From: Flavobacteriaceae bacterium
GTDB lineage: Bacteria > Bacteroidota > Bacteroidia > Flavobacteriales > Flavobacteriaceae
Direction: 5' to 3'
Assembly: GCA_030625995.1 (NCBI GenBank)
Contig: DAOUPU010000105.1
Location: 1-7,954, forward strand
DNA length: 7,954 nt
The notes beneath the pieces were generated by a model that was given only the letters and a program-made list of their open reading frames with translations, was not told the DNA's origin and searched no databases. A program made the position numbers and the translations under genes. Each line of letters starts with the position of its first letter. Positions within the stretch are counted from its first letter, which is position 1. Shown in pieces: positions 6,367 through 7,954 of the stretch.

Positions 6367-7131
6367 ATGAAAATCTTCAATCTCATTCTCAACACAATAC
6401 CTCGTCCAACCCTTATAAGATTGAGTTATTTAATTAGCCCTGTACTGGCTTTTTGGTTAAAGGGAGATAGGTATACGGATCCAATTGATGGAAAAAGTTT
6501 TCGGAAATTTCTACCGTATGGCTATGGAGAACAGCGCCCAAATGTTTTATCACCAAGTACCTTATCATTGGAGCGTCATCGATTGTTATGGTTGTTCTTA
6601 AAAAACGAAACAGATTTTTTTTTAAAAAAGTACAAGGTTTTGCACATGGCGCCCGAGCAATGTTTTTTATCTCTTTTTAAAAATCAGAAAAATTTAGATT
6701 ATACTACTGCTGACCTTTACTCTCCAATTGTAGATGTAAAAGCGGACATTCTTGATCTGCCTTTTGAAGATGACAGCTTTGATATTGTTTTTTGTAATCA
6801 TGTATTAGAACATATAGAAGACGATGCTAAAGCTATATCAGAATTATACCGAGTGATGAAAACCGGTGGAATGGGTATATTTCAAATTCCACAAGATCTT
6901 CATTTAGATAAGACCTACGAAGATTTTAACATCACTACTCCTGAGGAGCGTACAAAACACTTCGGACAATATGATCATGTAAGGATCTATGGTAAAGACT
7001 ATTTTGAGCGATTGCGGAAGGCAGGTTTTACTGTTAAAGAGTTAGATTATTCAAAAACTATTTCCAAAGAAAAAGTGGATGAATTTAGACTGGCTGATGG
7101 CGAGATCTTACCCGTTTGCTATAAAAAATAA
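6367..7131 (+). CDS. Class I SAM-dependent methyltransferase
   Basis: A 254-residue protein with a Rossmann-type methyltransferase domain in its C-terminal two thirds. The SAM-binding strand is YKVLHMAPEQCF (89-100), using the APE variant in place of the usual GxGxG. YTTADLYSP holds the acidic residue after strand 2. ADILDLPFEDDSFDIVFCNHVLEHIEDD (126-153) covers motifs II and III of the Methyltransf_11 type, and LYRVMKTGGMGIFQIP is the post-motif strand. The N-terminal 50 residues include a hydrophobic stretch (LIRLSYLISPVLAFWL) and DPIDGKSFRKFLPYG, which resembles a small ribbon with Asp where Cys might be expected. The substrate is unknown. ATG 6367 is chosen because the frame extension to a TTG at 6328 is encoded by the inverted-repeat arm. 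The stop is 3 bp from that of the opposing BatE-like gene. It was probably a direct neighbour of map before the cassette arrived (inference). Confidence 0.9.
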   Translation: MKIFNLILNTIPRPTLIRLSYLISPVLAFWLKGDRYTDPIDGKSFRKFLPYGYGEQRPNVLSPSTLSLERHRLLWLFLKNETDFFLKKYKVLHMAPEQCFLSLFKNQKNLDYTTADLYSPIVDVKADILDLPFEDDSFDIVFCNHVLEHIEDDAKAISELYRVMKTGGMGIFQIPQDLHLDKTYEDFNITTPEERTKHFGQYDHVRIYGKDYFERLRKAGFTVKELDYSKTISKEKVDEFRLADGEILPVCYKK

Positions 7132-7134
7132 CAG

Positions 7135-7887
7135 TTATAATTCTTTCATATCTTCTTCCTCTATCCAGCCCATTTTACCATCAGCAATTTTAATCTTTAC
7201 CCAATTGTCTAATGATTCTAATACAAAAACTTTGGTGCCTTCATGAAGTTCAAAATTAACTTCACTTGACTTGGTAGGAGCACTTTTCACTTGTGATTGC
7301 TGTACAAAAATTATTGCCATCCTGGTACTAGTTACATATCGGTAATTCTGGTAAGAAAACAAGAGGCTCAGTGATACCAATATAATAATTATTCCACTGG
7401 TTATAAAGTAGATACGCTTTAAACCCGTACTATAAGAAAAATGATATAAAAGAAATAATAATGCGAATAAAAATGCAAAGCTAACGGATATAATCGCCCA
7501 GGTATTATATGTAAATTTTAAAACAACAAACTCTCTGAACTTTTGTGAAACACTTTTTGGTAATTCTTCAATATTATCTAAAGTCATGCGTTTTGCAAAT
7601 TCTAAATTAAAAAGAATGTCCTTATTATTTGGTTCTATGCTCAGGGCCTTATTATAGTAATAAATTGCATGAGCCACTTTATTTGTCTTATAATAGACGT
7701 TTGCCATATTATAAAACAACTCCCCGGAAACAACATTTTGATTTTCTATCTCCATATACATTTCCAATGCATTTAAATAATCTTCTTGTTGGTAGGATTT
7801 ATTGGCCTGCACAAACAAACTGTCCAGGTCTTGTGCCTGAGCAGCTAATCCTACTATTAACATTAAAAAGAAAATTATTTTTCTCAT
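7135..7887 (-). CDS. batE: BatE-like TPR and SH3-domain envelope protein
   Basis: A 250-residue protein with the layout of BatE from the Bacteroidota Bat (aerotolerance-related) operon. A signal peptide (residues 1-18, ending AQA) is followed by TPR helices at about 22-92, the second repeat reading ELFYNMANVYYKTNKVAHAIYYYNKALSIEPNN. Two membrane segments follow at about 131-149 and 159-178, then a bacterial SH3 domain at about 188-248 with APTKSSEVNFELHEGTKV and a closing NWVKIKIADGKMGWI. The TPR part would be periplasmic and the SH3 part on the same side after two crossings. Bat proteins were first linked to aerotolerance in Bacteroides; their molecular function is unsettled, and BatE is thought to act as a scaffold. 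The remaining bat genes should lie beyond 7954 on the minus strand; the 67 bp visible upstream of the start are too short to identify one. The start ATG gives a clean signal peptide. Confidence 0.82.
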   Translation of the reverse strand: MRKIIFFLMLIVGLAAQAQDLDSLFVQANKSYQQEDYLNALEMYMEIENQNVVSGELFYNMANVYYKTNKVAHAIYYYNKALSIEPNNKDILFNLEFAKRMTLDNIEELPKSVSQKFREFVVLKFTYNTWAIISVSFAFLFALLFLLYHFSYSTGLKRIYFITSGIIIILVSLSLLFSYQNYRYVTSTRMAIIFVQQSQVKSAPTKSSEVNFELHEGTKVFVLESLDNWVKIKIADGKMGWIEEEDMKEL

Positions 7888-7954
7888 TTATCTATTTTTT
7901 CTGAAAACCAAATTTTGATTCTTTTTAAACTTACCTATTTATATAGACCTGTTA

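Noticed and set aside
5708..6372. Target-site duplication around the cassette
   Set aside because: Bases outside the arms (ATA on the left, AAACTT on the right) do not form a convincing direct repeat, so no duplication is claimed.
7629..7904. Plus-strand open frame overlapping the BatE-like gene
   Set aside because: Antisense to the signal peptide and TPR coding region, with no family-like sequence.
7935..7954. Possible end of an upstream bat gene on the minus strand (reads TGLYK then TAG)
   Set aside because: Only five codons are visible and another frame also ends nearby at 7939-7941, so it cannot be identified.

Overview
The window looks like chromosome from a low-GC member of the Bacteroidota, most likely a flavobacterium. 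Pointers are the AT-rich composition, TAnnTTTG-type promoter elements, A-rich leaders without clear Shine-Dalgarno sites, the C-terminal tail of a TonB-dependent receptor, a BatE-like TPR/SH3 protein, and a GxxExxY-family protein. The genus cannot be fixed from sequence reading alone.

Layout. Positions 1-219 hold the last 72 codons of a TonB-dependent outer-membrane receptor. It is followed 28 bp later by a lipoprotein of the PQQ-dependent soluble aldose dehydrogenase family (248-1396). A good promoter box precedes gpmI, the cofactor-independent phosphoglycerate mutase (1528-3057). A small cap-less HAD hydrolase (3112-3522) follows on the same strand. Facing them on the minus strand is an acetyl-CoA hydrolase/CoA-transferase (3526-4791). 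Its start and that of a type I methionine aminopeptidase (4907-5710) share a 115-bp divergent promoter region. Downstream come a GxxExxY protein (5922-6299) and a class I SAM methyltransferase (6367-7131). On the minus strand, convergent with the methyltransferase, is a BatE-like protein (7135-7887).

Most of this is housekeeping: glycolysis, protein N-terminal maturation, acyl-CoA metabolism and cell-envelope function. No single pathway ties all the genes together. The receptor and dehydrogenase may work as a pair, since the enzyme needs PQQ and a TonB receptor could import it; this is inference.

The most unusual part is 5714-6360. The GxxExxY gene, its 180-bp structured leader and its short 3' tail are bounded by 25-bp inverted repeats that match at 24 of 25 positions. 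Each arm is a T-run, then CA, then two tandem CGCAAAGTT-type nonamers. The unit fits exactly between the stop codon of map and the start codon of the methyltransferase. It reads as a self-contained cassette carrying a PD-(D/E)XK-like protein with no transposase, inserted between two otherwise adjacent genes. The right arm also reads in frame into the methyltransferase and creates a false N-terminal extension.

There is no gene-free stretch over 300 bp. No rRNA, tRNA, CRISPR array or recognisable insertion sequence was seen.
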